Shown one piece after another: positions 16,232-25,605 of a DNA stretch of 64,000 nt. The position numbers and the translations under genes are program-made. Within the stretch, counting starts at the first letter, position 1; each line of letters starts with the position of its first letter. The notes beneath the pieces are model-generated. The model was given only the letters and a program-made list of their open reading frames with translations, was not told where the DNA came from and ran no database searches. The stretch spans positions 1 to 64,000 of the forward strand of contig JAFYXV010000001.1 in assembly GCA_017557885.1 (NCBI GenBank), read 5' to 3'. The stretch is from a bacterium (GTDB lineage Bacteria > Auribacterota > UBA3054).

Positions 16232-18246
16232 AAAAAACTGGGAAATTTTTCTTTTGCTGTTTGTTGATTGTAATTTCAATCCCATCGTTTGTTTTTGGGA
16301 AAATTTATACTTGTGATTATACAAACATGTGTCCAAAAGCCATAATGCTGACCGTGCCATATTTTTCTTCTAATAAGTCTGAACAGTCTTTGGATCTTAT
16401 TTTAAACTATGGTGATCTGTATCACAACCGAGGATCGATTAACGGATATGTTTGTGAGAAATATGGATTAATGCCGAACATTGCGACAAACGCAATGGCG
16501 AAAAACGATAACGATATTCCTTTGATGCTGAAATATTCTAAAGCTGAAATTGACAAGCAATTTTTATTATGGAAGAATAGCTTATATGCTGATAATATGC
16601 CTCAGTGGTGGATTGATAAAAATCTGAGAAAATATAAATTTTTATTAAAAAGCTTAAATAGCAATTTAAGAAAATACAATGAATTGAACAATGAGGCTGT
16701 TAATGATTATAGTGAATATGCGGCAAAAGAGTTAAAAAGGGTTTCTGGCGAAATACAATATGAAAGCTCTCTAACAAACATTACTGAGGCTGATATAGAA
16801 AAATTATATGATCCTAACATTGATATAGACGGAGACGGATTAAACAATCGAGAAGAATATTATTGCGGCTCGAATCCTTTGCTGAAGGAAGGTTTTGCTA
16901 TAATGCCTAAGATTTTGGAGATTATACCGGATGGGAGTTTTGTGGTGACAGGAAAATTTAGTGTTCTTAATTTGTCTTCTACTAATTTGACATTAATGCT
17001 TCGTTCCTCAATTAATGATGTACGCTATTTGCCAAAGTTAAAAGTTTTGGACAATGTTCAAGTTGATTACAATTACGTCAATCCGTATTGTTCTGGTGAT
17101 TTAAGCTGGTTGGTAGTTTTTCCTTCTAAAAGCGAAACAAAATTTGTAGTTCTTTTTGATAAAGAATATTTGCCGTATGTCATGGTTCCATACTATATAG
17201 AATTAATGGACCCTAGTCCGGAATCTAGTCGACGCTTTGAAATGAATTTTTATATTTCAGGTGATTGCGGGAAAAAAATAACTGAACCAGAAATTCTTTC
17301 TCCACCGAATGGTACGCATGCATCTATTTCTGAAAAACTAACTTTCTTGTGGGATATAAAAGAAGATAATAATTTTGATTTGGGAAAAACTATGCGCTAC
17401 AAGTGGCAATGCTTTAGCCTTGAAACGAGAGATAGCGGTTATACTTACGATAGAAAAGTCCCCAATTTCACTTATGACATTTGCCGCCAAGGGAATTATA
17501 TTTGGAGAGTGATAAAGGGGACGGATTATTTGAAACCTTCCGCATCAGAATGGGGCTGGTTTTCTATAGGAAAAGATATTGCGCCTAATTATGACAAGTC
17601 TGGTGATTTTTCAAAATGCTTCTCATATACAAATCATAATGGGCAAACGATATATGAGCATGTTATGAAGGTCGATTCCAATTACTTAAGTCCTGCTATT
17701 TATTCTTCTTCAGTAGTTAAAAAAATAAGTTATACAAATAAAGACCTTTTTTTTCATGGTTTTAAATTAAATGATCATTGGTATTTTTCTGGTACAACAA
17801 GTCGTAAAGGCATTTATAGATATTCTGTTTATGTACATAAGTATGACGGAACCGTTGAGACCAATAAACATGTTTTTACAGTGTATGGGACTGATGATGA
17901 CATTTATACAGGATCCTATTACTATCTAAACAACAACGAAATAAGACACACGTTGAAGTGCAATATTGGATTTGATTACGAGGCTAAAACATACTACGAT
18001 TATTTTACTGCCGGAGGAGAAAAATATAAGCTTGATAAGGACTGCCAAGTTTATTTTGATGAGCCGATGCCTGCAGGTTTGAATGGAATAATGACAAACG
18101 GAAATTTTATAATTTCAGGTATTCCTAAAAAAGCCATTACCGTAACAAATTATTTAAATATTGTTAAAAACAACGCAATCAGGAAAGAACGGCATATTTT
18201 TGATATTAAGACTTTGAAGTCCCTATGGCCTGTCGTGGATAGATGA
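16228..18246 (+). CDS. Large secreted protein with TSP3/EF-hand-like and He_PIG-like domains (cassette 2)
   Basis: 672 residues with a signal peptide (hydrophobic core 7-20, cleavage near FVFG-K). Clear paralogue of the protein at 7691-10126 over its whole length: calcium loop DIDGDGLNNREEYYC then SNPLLKEG at about 195-222, GNYIWRVIKG, SEWGWFSIGKDI, and a C-terminal He_PIG-like segment (MPAGLNGI then FIISGIPKKA). It ends shortly after, whereas the cassette 1 protein continues with about 120 further residues. Function unknown; predicted exported. AT-rich with codon use unlike the neighbours. Confidence 0.75.
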   Translation: MKKTGKFFFCCLLIVISIPSFVFGKIYTCDYTNMCPKAIMLTVPYFSSNKSEQSLDLILNYGDLYHNRGSINGYVCEKYGLMPNIATNAMAKNDNDIPLMLKYSKAEIDKQFLLWKNSLYADNMPQWWIDKNLRKYKFLLKSLNSNLRKYNELNNEAVNDYSEYAAKELKRVSGEIQYESSLTNITEADIEKLYDPNIDIDGDGLNNREEYYCGSNPLLKEGFAIMPKILEIIPDGSFVVTGKFSVLNLSSTNLTLMLRSSINDVRYLPKLKVLDNVQVDYNYVNPYCSGDLSWLVVFPSKSETKFVVLFDKEYLPYVMVPYYIELMDPSPESSRRFEMNFYISGDCGKKITEPEILSPPNGTHASISEKLTFLWDIKEDNNFDLGKTMRYKWQCFSLETRDSGYTYDRKVPNFTYDICRQGNYIWRVIKGTDYLKPSASEWGWFSIGKDIAPNYDKSGDFSKCFSYTNHNGQTIYEHVMKVDSNYLSPAIYSSSVVKKISYTNKDLFFHGFKLNDHWYFSGTTSRKGIYRYSVYVHKYDGTVETNKHVFTVYGTDDDIYTGSYYYLNNNEIRHTLKCNIGFDYEAKTYYDYFTAGGEKYKLDKDCQVYFDEPMPAGLNGIMTNGNFIISGIPKKAITVTNYLNIVKNNAIRKERHIFDIKTLKSLWPVVDR

Positions 18247-18307
18247 TTTTATATGTAAATGTCCCTTATAAGTTGACACTCGATAAAATCATGATGGTGT
18301 TATCCGA

Positions 18308-18466
18308 TTGACTGATATTTGGCGGTTGGGGCTTTTTGATGAAGTGTTCGAAAACGTGCAATCTGTTGCTGACAAGCGTTTGGAGACGCGTTATTTATGC
18401 TACTGCGAAGTCCTTGGAAATATTTGGCGGTGGCTGATGCGAGTGAATGATATATCCTTGAAATAG
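18308..18466 (+). other. Possible 52-codon remnant open frame
   Basis: An open frame from TTG 18308 to TAG 18464-18466 reads as plausible protein (TDIWRLGLFDEVFENV near its start, NIWRWLMRVND near its end). There is no ATG, no ribosome-binding site, and a stop lies about 20 bases upstream. Its tail overlaps the -35 of the thiamine operon promoter. Probably the 3' remnant of a lost gene. This, the promoter and the riboswitch are all I see in 18247-18585. Confidence 0.3.
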
Positions 18467-18486
18467 CAATTATTTTTTGCTATGCT
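18458..18486 (+). promoter_or_regulatory. Promoter of the thiamine operon
   Basis: TTGAAA (18458-18463), a 17-base spacer, then TATGCT (18481-18486) preceded by an extended TG-C. It lies immediately upstream of the TPP riboswitch. Confidence 0.65.
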
Positions 18487-18489
18487 TAA

Positions 18490-18580
18490 GGTCCAGATAC
18501 GGGGTGCTTCCCCCAAAGTGGGGCGAGGCTGAGATGATACCCATATTAACTTGATCCGGATAATACCGGCGTAAGGAAAA
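18490..18580 (+). ncRNA. TPP riboswitch (THI element)
   Basis: The conserved THI-box parts are in order: GGGGTGC at 18501-18507, CTGAGAT starting at 18529, and the 3' box CTTGATCCGGATAATACCGG within 18550-18570 followed by CGTAAGGA. The element ends about 6 bases before the thiC start, and its 3' box runs into the AAGGA-type ribosome-binding region, so control is probably at translation initiation: TPP binding would hide the site. It governs thiC and, through cotranscription, thi4, thiE and possibly pyrG. Confidence 0.95.
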
Positions 18581-18585
18581 AGGAT

Positions 18586-19878
18586 ATGACCCAACTTCAA
18601 AGTGCAATTGAGGGCGTCATAACTGATGCCATGAGGACAGTGGCGGAAATTGAGCATGTTCCGCCGGAAACAGTCCTCGCTGAAGTGGCGGCGGGAAGAG
18701 CCGTCATTCCTTTCAACCCCTCCCATAAAAATTGTCGGCCCGTTGGCGTCGGGAGGGTCTTCACAACAAAAATAAACGCCAACCTGGGCTGCTCCAAAGA
18801 TCGCTCCTCCCTTGATGAGGAACTGAAAAAACTTGCAGTTTCTCTAAAATACGGCGCGGATTTCGTCATGGATCTGACCGTTGGGAAAGATGTCTCTTAT
18901 ATTCGCAAAGAGATGATCAAAAATTCGCCCGTGCCTTTGGGCACCGTGCCTGTTTACGAGACCGTTTCGCGTCTGGAGGGAAGCGTTCCCAAGATGGACA
19001 TGGCTTTGCTGTTGGACGTCATCACTGAGCAGGCGGAGCAGGGCGTGGATTTCATGACGCTGCACGCGGGGCTTTTGAGAAGGCACATTCCTCTGGCTGT
19101 TAAAAGGACCATGGGAATAGTCTCCCGAGGCGGATCTCTGATGGCGGAGTGGATGCTGGAGCATGACGCGGAGAATCCTCTTTATGAGAACTGGGACAAA
19201 GTGCTGGATATTCTGTATAAGCACGATGTGACGGTCTCCTTGGGGGACGGACTTCGCCCGGGGTGCATCGCGGACGCTTCCGACGAAGCCCAGTTCGCCG
19301 AGCTTTCCGTTTTGGGAGAGCTGGTTAAGGCTTGTCGGGAAAGAGGCGTGCAAGTCATGGTGGAAGGTCCGGGGCATGTGCCCTTCGACCAGATAAAGAT
19401 GAACATGGAAAGGGAGCAGGAAGTCTGTTTCGGCGCGCCCTTCTATGTGCTCGGTCCTGTTGTTACGGACATCGCGCCGGGCTACGACCATATCGTGTCC
19501 GCCATCGGCGCCACCGCCGCGGCGACCTACGGAGCCTCGCTTTTGTGCTACGTGACGCCCGCGGAACACCTCGGTCTTCCCACGGAGGACGACGTGAGGG
19601 AAGGCTGCGTAGCCTATAAGATCGCGGCGCACGCCGGCGACATCGCCAGAGGTCTGCCTGGGGCAACAGACATCGATCTTAAGATGTCGGAGGCCAGGAA
19701 GAATTTCGACTGGGACAAACAGTTCGAATGCGCCCTGGATCCCGAGACCGCCAAAGCAAGGTGGATGAAGGGAGAGCCCGAATCCCACGACGAGGATCAC
19801 TGCACCATGTGCGGAAAGGAGTTCTGCGCTGTCAGGACAACGAAAAGGATCAAAGAACTTTTAGCCAATAAAAATTGA
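18586..19878 (+). CDS. thiC: Phosphomethylpyrimidine synthase
   Basis: 430 residues, as for the shorter bacterial ThiC form. ThiC is a radical-SAM enzyme turning the purine intermediate AIR into HMP phosphate, the pyrimidine half of thiamine. Signatures: KINANLGCS near 61-69, [38 protein letters not shown], and the C-terminal cluster cysteines 406, 409 and 414 in CTMCGKEFC. First gene of a thiC-thi4-thiE operon under the TPP riboswitch. Confidence 0.98.
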   Translation: MTQLQSAIEGVITDAMRTVAEIEHVPPETVLAEVAAGRAVIPFNPSHKNCRPVGVGRVFTTKINANLGCSKDRSSLDEELKKLAVSLKYGADFVMDLTVGKDVSYIRKEMIKNSPVPLGTVPVYETVSRLEGSVPKMDMALLLDVITEQAEQGVDFMTLHAGLLRRHIPLAVKRTMGIVSRGGSLMAEWMLEHDAENPLYENWDKVLDILYKHDVTVSLGDGLRPGCIADASDEAQFAELSVLGELVKACRERGVQVMVEGPGHVPFDQIKMNMEREQEVCFGAPFYVLGPVVTDIAPGYDHIVSAIGATAAATYGASLLCYVTPAEHLGLPTEDDVREGCVAYKIAAHAGDIARGLPGATDIDLKMSEARKNFDWDKQFECALDPETAKARWMKGEPESHDEDHCTMCGKEFCAVRTTKRIKELLANKN

Positions 19879-19888
19879 GGAATATAAA

Positions 19889-20674
19889 ATGAAGAAAGAA
19901 GTAATGGAAGAGACTATCTCCGGCGCTATAGTAAAGAGTTTTTTCAACAAGCTGCAGAATAACATGGCCCTCGACGTGGCCATCGCGGGCGCCGGGCCGT
20001 CAGGTTTAGTGGCCGCTTATTATCTGGCCAAGAAAGGACTGAAGGTCGCCATCTTCGAATCGAAGCTGGCGCCCGGCGGCGGCATCTGGGGCGGCGGCAT
20101 GCTGATGAACGAAGTGGTCGTCCAGGACGACGCTGCCAAGATACTGCATGAATTCGGCATCACCACCGTGCCAATCAAGAAGGGCTACCACACCGTTGAC
20201 TCCGTGGAAATGGCCTCCGGGCTTATTTTCGGAGCTAGGCACGCCGGCGCGGTCATCTTCAACACGGTGACCATCGAGGACGTAGTCATGCACAACGACG
20301 TGGTCAGTGGCGTGGTCATCAATTGGAATCCTGTGGTGAGACTGGAAATGCACGTCGATCCGCTGGTCGTTACTACGCGTGCTCTCATAGACGGCACGGG
20401 ACATCCTAATGAGATCGTAAGGAAGGTCGTCAGCAAGGCCGGCGTGAAGATCGATTCGCCCACCGGCGGCGTGATGGGGGAGAAGCCCATGTGGATGGAA
20501 GACGGCGAAAGGACGACTTTGATCAACACCAAGAAACTCTACCCCGGGCTCTACGCCTCCGGCATGGCGGCCAACAACGTCCAGGGCGGATTCCGCATGG
20601 GGCCCATTTTCGGCGGCATGCTTAAAAGCGGCAAGAAAGTCGCCGATCTCGTGGAAGCGGATCTGAAGAAATGA
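19889..20674 (+). CDS. thi4: Thi4-type thiamine thiazole synthase, probably sulfide-dependent
   Basis: 261 residues. Thi4 makes the ADP-thiazole precursor of thiamine from NAD and glycine. A Rossmann motif GAGPSG (34-39), [10 protein letters not shown] (63-72) and a late [12 protein letters not shown] match the family. The position that holds the sacrificial cysteine in yeast Thi4 is His155 here (EMHVDPL), as in methanogen enzymes that use free sulfide and turn over many times. This replaces ThiG/ThiF/ThiS/ThiH and fits a sulfide-rich anaerobic habitat. Its stop overlaps thiE by 4 bases. Confidence 0.93.
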   Translation: MKKEVMEETISGAIVKSFFNKLQNNMALDVAIAGAGPSGLVAAYYLAKKGLKVAIFESKLAPGGGIWGGGMLMNEVVVQDDAAKILHEFGITTVPIKKGYHTVDSVEMASGLIFGARHAGAVIFNTVTIEDVVMHNDVVSGVVINWNPVVRLEMHVDPLVVTTRALIDGTGHPNEIVRKVVSKAGVKIDSPTGGVMGEKPMWMEDGERTTLINTKKLYPGLYASGMAANNVQGGFRMGPIFGGMLKSGKKVADLVEADLKK

Positions 20675-21300
20675 AAATAGAAGACGGATTCGGACTTTAT
20701 CTGGTGGTGACGAACCCTGTCGCGGGGTACGCCAAGTGCGCGGAGGCCGCCGTGAAATGCGGACTGCGCTTCGTGCAGCTCAGGATGAAGAACGCTTGTG
20801 AAAGCGAGATCCTGAGGGAAGCGAAGAATATGCGCGCGGCCACCAAAGGGACGAAGACGCTCTTCATCGTGAACGACGATCCGAAACTGGCGGCGTTGGC
20901 TGAGGCCGACGGCGTGCATCTTGGGCAGGGCGACATGCCGATAGCCATCGCGCGCAAGCTCTACCCGGAGCTGGCGGTCTTCGGGCTCTCCACGCACAAT
21001 ATAAGCCAGGTTCGGGAAGCGGCCAGGCTTGCTCCCGACTACATCGGCGTGGGGCCTGTCTTTGCTACTCCGACCAAAGCGATCCCTGATCCCACGCTTG
21101 GCTTGGAGGGTGCGGCTGAAATGATAAAAGCCGCGCCCTGCCCGGCGGTGGCGATAGGGGGCATAAATGATGAAAACTTACCTTTAATAAAACGCGCCGG
21201 CGCCCGGAACTTCTCCGTGGTGCGGGCCGTTTGCCAAAATAATGATCCGGAATCGGCCATAAGGAGGCTTATGGAGATCTGGGCAACCCAAACTTTTTAA
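20671..21300 (+). CDS. thiE: Thiamine-phosphate synthase
   Basis: 209 residues, TIM-barrel. ThiE joins HMP-pyrophosphate and thiazole phosphate to thiamine phosphate. Typical segments are [48 protein letters not shown] and VAIGGI. Overlaps thi4 by ATGA and is followed after 4 bases by pyrG. No HMP kinase (thiD) is present in the window. Confidence 0.96.
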   Translation: MKIEDGFGLYLVVTNPVAGYAKCAEAAVKCGLRFVQLRMKNACESEILREAKNMRAATKGTKTLFIVNDDPKLAALAEADGVHLGQGDMPIAIARKLYPELAVFGLSTHNISQVREAARLAPDYIGVGPVFATPTKAIPDPTLGLEGAAEMIKAAPCPAVAIGGINDENLPLIKRAGARNFSVVRAVCQNNDPESAIRRLMEIWATQTF

Positions 21301-21304
21301 AACG

Positions 21305-22978
21305 ATGAAAAAAAGAACAAAGTACGTCTTCATCACGGGCGGCGTGGTGTCGAGTTTAGGGAAAGGCATTACGTCGGCAAGCCTTGCCCTGCTTCTGAAA
21401 AGCCGGGGCTACAACGTCTTCATGCAAAAACTTGATCCTTACCTGAACATCGATCCCGGCACCATGAGTCCGTACCAGCACGGCGAAGTTTTCGTGACGG
21501 ACGACGGCACGGAAGCGGACCTGGATCTGGGGCACTATGAGCGCTTCGCGGGCGTCACCTGCAGCAAAGCCTCCAACTATACCAGCGGAAAAATATATTC
21601 CGCGGTGCTGCAGCGCGAGCGCCAGGGCGGATACCTGGGCGGCACCGTGCAGGTCATTCCGCATATCACCAACGAGATCAAATCCGCCATCCGAAGCGCG
21701 GCGGGCCCCGACGTGGACATTGTTCTTTGCGAGATCGGCGGCGTCTCCGGCGACATCGAGTCTCTGCCCTTTTTGGAAGCGGCACGCCAGTTCCGTTTCG
21801 AGGAAGGCCCCAACAACACCTGCTTCGTGCATTTGACGCTCGTTCCGTACCTGCGGGCGGCGGGGGAACTGAAGACCAAGCCCAGCCAGCAGTCCGTGGC
21901 GGTCCTGCGTTCCATCGGCATCATCCCGGACATTCTGGTCTGCCGCACGGAAATGCCGATCCCCCAGGAGCACCGGGACAAGCTGGCGCTCTTCTGCAAC
22001 GTCAGGAAAGAGCGCGTCATCGAGGAGCTGGACATCACCACAAGCGTTTACGCTATTCCGAAGGCTCTTAGCGAACAGCATCTGGACGAGGAAGTCCTGA
22101 AGCAGCTAGACCTCAAGATGAAGCCCATCAAGCACACGGCCTGGGACGAACTGGTGAGAAGGGCCACGAAGCCGAAAACGGAATGCACCATCGCGCTGGT
22201 CGGGAAGTATGTGGCCATAAAGGACGCTTACAAGAGCGTGCACGAGGCTTTCCAGCACGCCGGCATGGCCAGCTACGCCAAGGTGAAAGTCAAATTCATC
22301 GAAGCCGAGGATCTGGAGAAGAGCACGCGTTCTCTGCAGGGTGTGGACGGCATACTGGTCCCGGGCGGCTTCGGCAGCCGCGGCGTGAACGGCAAATGCG
22401 TGGCCATCCGCTACGCCAGGGAAAACAAGATACCCTTCCTGGGGATCTGTCTGGGCATGCAGTGCACAGTCATTGAATTCGCCAGGAACGTCCTGAAGTG
22501 GAAGGACGCCAATAGTACGGAATTCGACCCCAAGACCACGCATCCGGTCATCGATCTTATGGAAGAGCAGAAGAAGATCACCGACAAGGGCGGCACCATG
22601 AGGCTGGGCGCCTATCCCTGCAAACTGACCAAGGGCTCGGCGGCCGCGAAGGCCTACGGCACAACCGAGATCTCCGAACGTCACAGACACCGGTACGAAT
22701 TAAGCTACGACAGCGAGAGCTGCAAGGCCCTGGAGAAAGCCGGTCTCAAGGTGGTGGGACTTTCCCCGGACAAGAAGCTGGTGGAAGTGGTGGAGCTTCC
22801 GAACCATCCTTATTTCGTGGCCTGCCAGTTCCATCCGGAGTTCAAATCCAGGCCGACTCTGCCGCACCCGCTCTTCGACAACCTTGTGAGGGCGGCCCTG
22901 AAATACAAGCAGGAGCGGGAGCAGAAAAAAGCAAAGCCTTCCGGAAAAGGCAAGGCGAAGAAAACTTCCGCAAAATAA
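21305..22978 (+). CDS. pyrG: CTP synthase (canonical copy)
   Basis: 557 residues. Makes CTP from UTP with ATP and glutamine. The synthetase half has [10 protein letters not shown] and the conserved block around [17 protein letters not shown] (Asp50). The glutaminase half has the oxyanion segment PGGFG (353-357), nucleophile Cys382 in GICLGMQ, and [13 protein letters not shown] Lys-rich tail of about 20 residues ends the protein. It starts only 4 bases after thiE and has no evident promoter of its own, so it is probably carried on the riboswitch-controlled transcript. Terminated at 23002-23033. Confidence 0.97.
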   Translation: MKKRTKYVFITGGVVSSLGKGITSASLALLLKSRGYNVFMQKLDPYLNIDPGTMSPYQHGEVFVTDDGTEADLDLGHYERFAGVTCSKASNYTSGKIYSAVLQRERQGGYLGGTVQVIPHITNEIKSAIRSAAGPDVDIVLCEIGGVSGDIESLPFLEAARQFRFEEGPNNTCFVHLTLVPYLRAAGELKTKPSQQSVAVLRSIGIIPDILVCRTEMPIPQEHRDKLALFCNVRKERVIEELDITTSVYAIPKALSEQHLDEEVLKQLDLKMKPIKHTAWDELVRRATKPKTECTIALVGKYVAIKDAYKSVHEAFQHAGMASYAKVKVKFIEAEDLEKSTRSLQGVDGILVPGGFGSRGVNGKCVAIRYARENKIPFLGICLGMQCTVIEFARNVLKWKDANSTEFDPKTTHPVIDLMEEQKKITDKGGTMRLGAYPCKLTKGSAAAKAYGTTEISERHRHRYELSYDSESCKALEKAGLKVVGLSPDKKLVEVVELPNHPYFVACQFHPEFKSRPTLPHPLFDNLVRAALKYKQEREQKKAKPSGKGKAKKTSAK

Positions 22979-23001
22979 AAGGAATTTTATTCTCTTTCAA
23001 G

Positions 23002-23033
23002 GAGGACGGCGCGCCGCGCCGTCCTCTTTTTTT
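23002..23033 (+). terminator. Intrinsic terminator after pyrG
   Basis: 11-bp GC-rich stem (23002-23012 with 23016-23026), 3-base loop, then seven T. It ends the thiC-thi4-thiE-pyrG unit and separates it from the second pyrG. Confidence 0.9.
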
Positions 23034-23115
23034 CGCCTCCTGTCGGGCAAATGGTCGGCAGTCCGCTAGATGGGCGGTTTTTTGGAAAAGCGCTGTTCAT
23101 TTTTCGGGGAAATTT

Positions 23116-23141
23116 TGTTAAAATGTTGCCATCAAGGAGGT
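23116..23141 (+). promoter_or_regulatory. Extended -10 and perfect Shine-Dalgarno of the second pyrG
   Basis: TG-T-TAAAAT (hexamer 23119-23124), then AAGGAGGT at 23134-23141, fully complementary to the 16S anti-SD core and 11 bases before ATG 23153. It is one of the strongest ribosome-binding sites in the window. Confidence 0.6.
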
Positions 23142-23152
23142 ACTAACCTAAA

Positions 23153-24751
23153 ATGAAAACCAAAACCAAATTCGTCTTCGTGACCGGCGGTGTCGTTTCC
23201 AGTCTGGGAAAGGGAATCACGTCGGCCAGTCTGGCCTGTTTACTAAAAAGCCGCGGGTACCGTGTCTTCATGCAGAAGCTCGATCCGTACCTGAACGTTT
23301 ATCCCGGCATCATGAGCCCCTTCCAGCACGGCGAGGTCTTTTTGACCGACGACGGCACGGAAGCTGACCTGGACCTGGGCCACTATGAGCGCTTCGCGGG
23401 CGTCACCTGCACCAAGTGCTCCAGCTATACCAGCGGCAAGATCTACTCCGCCGTTCTCCAGAGAGAGAGGGAAGGCGGATACTTGGGCGGCACCGTCCAG
23501 GTCATTCCCCATATCACCAACGAGATCAAAGCGTCCATCAGAAGCGCCGCGGGGCCGGACATCGACATCGTGCTTTGCGAAATAGGCGGCATCGCCGGCG
23601 ACATCGAGTCCCAGCCCTTTTTGGAAGCCGCCCGTCAGTTCCGTTTCGAGGAAGGCCCCAACAACACCTGCTTCGTGCATCTGACGCTGGTCCCGTTCCT
23701 CAGGGCCGCCCAGGAACTGAAGACCAAGCCCAGTCAGCAGTCCGTGGCGGTGCTCCGCTCCATCGGCATTATCCCGGACGTTCTGGTCTGCAGGACGGAA
23801 GTGGAGCTCCCGCAGGAGCACAGGGACAAGTTGGCGCTCTTCTGCAACGTCCGTCCCGAAAGAGTCATCGAGGAACGCGACATCACCACCAGCGTTTACG
23901 CCATTCCCAGGGAACTCAGTAGGCAGCACCTTGACGAGGAAGTCCTGAAGCAGCTCAATCTGCCCGTCAACCCCATCAAGCACACCAACTGGGACACCCT
24001 GGTCAGGAAAGCCACCCAGCCCAAATATAGCTGCACCGTGGCGCTTGTGAGCCGCTACGGCATCATAAAAGACGCTTACAAGAGCGTCTATGAATCGCTG
24101 CAGCACGCCGGCATGCAGTGCGACGCCAAGGTCGTCACAAAGGTCGTGGAGCCCGAGGATCTCGTCAAGAACGCCAAGAAGGCTCTCGCCGGCGTGGACG
24201 GCATCCTGGTCATGGGCAGCATGACCAATTACGGTGAGAAGGGCAAGAGCCTGGCCGCCAAATACGCCAGGGAAAACAAAATTCCCTATTTCGGCATCTG
24301 CGCCGGCATGGAATGCGCCGCCATCGAGTTCGCCGAGAACGTGCTGAAGATCAAGAACGCCGCGCTTTCCGACAAGGGCGAGGAAAGGTCCGCCATCGGC
24401 ATCATCGACGAGCAGCGGACGGGGCAGACGAAGCTGGGCGCCCGAGATCTCGTAGTGGAGACCGGCACCAAGGCCTATCAGCTCTACAAAGTCAAAAAGA
24501 TCTCCGAAAGGCACCGTCAGCGCTACGCCATGCTCTACGCTAAAGAGCTGGCGGAAAAATTTGAGAAGGCCGGCATGAAGATCTCGGCGGTCTCCGCGGA
24601 CGGCAAATTCGTGGAAATGCTGGAAATCCCGAAGCATCCTTTCTTTGTGGCCTGCCAGTTCCATCCGGAATTCAAGTCCCGCCCGACCGCTCCCCATCCG
24701 CTTTTCAAGGCCTTCGTCAAGACGGCCCTTGGAAAAAAGGAAAAGAAATAA
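23153..24751 (+). CDS. Divergent second CTP synthase (PyrG-like paralogue)
   Basis: 532 residues, clearly a duplicate of the preceding pyrG with strong identity in the synthetase half. Differences fall at conserved places: LNVYPGIM replaces LNIDPGTM (Tyr50 for Asp), the oxyanion segment PGGFG becomes MGSMT (354-358), GICLGMQ becomes GICAGME (Cys383 kept), GGTMRLG becomes TGQTKLG, and the STEF segment is lost. HPEFKSRP is kept. It probably cannot use glutamine normally; it could be ammonia-dependent, regulatory, or join CTP synthase filaments. It has its own promoter and terminator. Confidence 0.88.
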   Translation: MKTKTKFVFVTGGVVSSLGKGITSASLACLLKSRGYRVFMQKLDPYLNVYPGIMSPFQHGEVFLTDDGTEADLDLGHYERFAGVTCTKCSSYTSGKIYSAVLQREREGGYLGGTVQVIPHITNEIKASIRSAAGPDIDIVLCEIGGIAGDIESQPFLEAARQFRFEEGPNNTCFVHLTLVPFLRAAQELKTKPSQQSVAVLRSIGIIPDVLVCRTEVELPQEHRDKLALFCNVRPERVIEERDITTSVYAIPRELSRQHLDEEVLKQLNLPVNPIKHTNWDTLVRKATQPKYSCTVALVSRYGIIKDAYKSVYESLQHAGMQCDAKVVTKVVEPEDLVKNAKKALAGVDGILVMGSMTNYGEKGKSLAAKYARENKIPYFGICAGMECAAIEFAENVLKIKNAALSDKGEERSAIGIIDEQRTGQTKLGARDLVVETGTKAYQLYKVKKISERHRQRYAMLYAKELAEKFEKAGMKISAVSADGKFVEMLEIPKHPFFVACQFHPEFKSRPTAPHPLFKAFVKTALGKKEKK

Positions 24752-24765
24752 GCGGGAAACCGCGA

Positions 24766-24798
24766 AAGGCAGGGCCTTCTGGCCCTGCCTTTTTTTTG
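24766..24798 (+). terminator. Intrinsic terminator after the second pyrG
   Basis: Perfect 11-bp stem (24766-24776 with 24781-24791), TTCT loop, and a run of T, 15 bases after the stop codon. Confidence 0.92.
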
Positions 24799-24851
24799 GC
24801 TCCGATTGTTTGCCGGGCGGAGCGGGGGAGCGCCGGGAGATAAAATCTAAA

Positions 24852-24881
24852 TTGACAAGCGACGCCGTTTTTTGATAATAT
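24852..24881 (+). promoter_or_regulatory. Promoter of the TIGR04073-like gene
   Basis: TTGACA (24852-24857), then TG-A-TAATAT (hexamer 24876-24881, spacer 18; GATAAT at spacer 16 is the alternative). Start codon about 29 bases downstream. Confidence 0.6.
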
Positions 24882-24909
24882 AACTACCTAACATAATGCT
24901 GATTTTATT

Positions 24910-25320
24910 ATGAAAAAACTCACACACCTGGCAATCCTTACGGCTCTTATAGCCGCTCTGCCGCTTGCGGCCGCGGACCGCGATTTCGACTCCATGGTCC
25001 CCGACCCCGACCATACTTTCGGAAAGGGGCTTCTGCGCGGCCTGGCCAACATTTCCTGCGCCATAATCGAACTGCCTGCCCGCACTTGCTATTATTCCTG
25101 CCTCTACAGCTGGAACTACATTCCCTACGGCCTGCCCATGGGACTTCTGGACGGCAGCAACTATACCGTGATCAGGCTTGTCGGCGGCGTCAGCGATCTG
25201 TTGTTCCTGGGAACGAACGCCCGCAACCACACACTCTATACGCTCTTCGAGATCCCCACCATGCCCTGGGACTCCCCCTGGCTGCCCACGGAGGAGGAGC
25301 GGAAAGAGATCGAGTGGTGA
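24910..25320 (+). CDS. Small exported protein resembling the exosortase-associated TIGR04073 family
   Basis: 136 residues with a signal peptide (cleavage near LPLAAA-D, about 18-22). The segment GLLRGLANISCAIIELP (about 39-55), then GLLDGSNYTVIRLVGGVSDLL and a Trp/Pro-rich end resemble the TIGR04073 family, which occurs in genomes with exosortase/PEP-CTERM systems. That fits the PEP-CTERM protein at 40000-40899. The assignment is by pattern memory and moderate. Single-gene unit with its own promoter. Confidence 0.6.
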   Translation: MKKLTHLAILTALIAALPLAAADRDFDSMVPDPDHTFGKGLLRGLANISCAIIELPARTCYYSCLYSWNYIPYGLPMGLLDGSNYTVIRLVGGVSDLLFLGTNARNHTLYTLFEIPTMPWDSPWLPTEEERKEIEW

Positions 25321-25322
25321 GG

Positions 25323-25351
25323 TTGACACCAAAGGCGTGTTTTGATACAAT
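25323..25351 (+). promoter_or_regulatory. Near-consensus sigma-70-type promoter
   Basis: TTGACA (25323-25328), exactly 17 bases, then TG-A-TACAAT (hexamer 25346-25351). It begins 2 bases after the preceding stop and drives the small lipoprotein gene. Best-formed promoter in the window. Confidence 0.8.
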
Positions 25352-25404
25352 ACCAACGGTTTATAATCGAATCTAGTTAACTTTACCATAGATACGGAGG
25401 AAAT

Positions 25405-25599
25405 ATGCGCATCTTGGTGCTTTTGGCCATGGCCCTCGCTTTAGTCGGTTGCTCTACGACCGCTAAGGAAACTCACACCGCTATTCAGGATCTTTCTTAC
25501 ATCTATCCTGATGATGAGGTCGCTCATGAGGCCTATAAGACCGTGGAAAACGCCCAGTGGCTGTTCTCTACGGATGAATACGCCGGTTGGGGCTACTAA
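25405..25599 (+). CDS. Small lipoprotein
   Basis: 64 residues: signal peptide with lipobox LVGC (Cys16) followed by a short acidic and aromatic stretch ending DEYAGWGY. A GGAGG-type site precedes ATG 25405, and a near-consensus promoter lies upstream, so it is probably abundant. Family not recognised. Its transcript probably ends at the hairpin 25627-25665, which lies inside the next gene. Confidence 0.75.
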   Translation: MRILVLLAMALALVGCSTTAKETHTAIQDLSYIYPDDEVAHEAYKTVENAQWLFSTDEYAGWGY

Positions 25600-25605
25600 G
25601 CCGAA

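Noticed and set aside
23243-24697. 484-codon open frame on the minus strand opposite pyrG2
   Set aside because: It mirrors the codon pattern of the real gene in a GC-rich region and has no family signatures; it is an antisense shadow.
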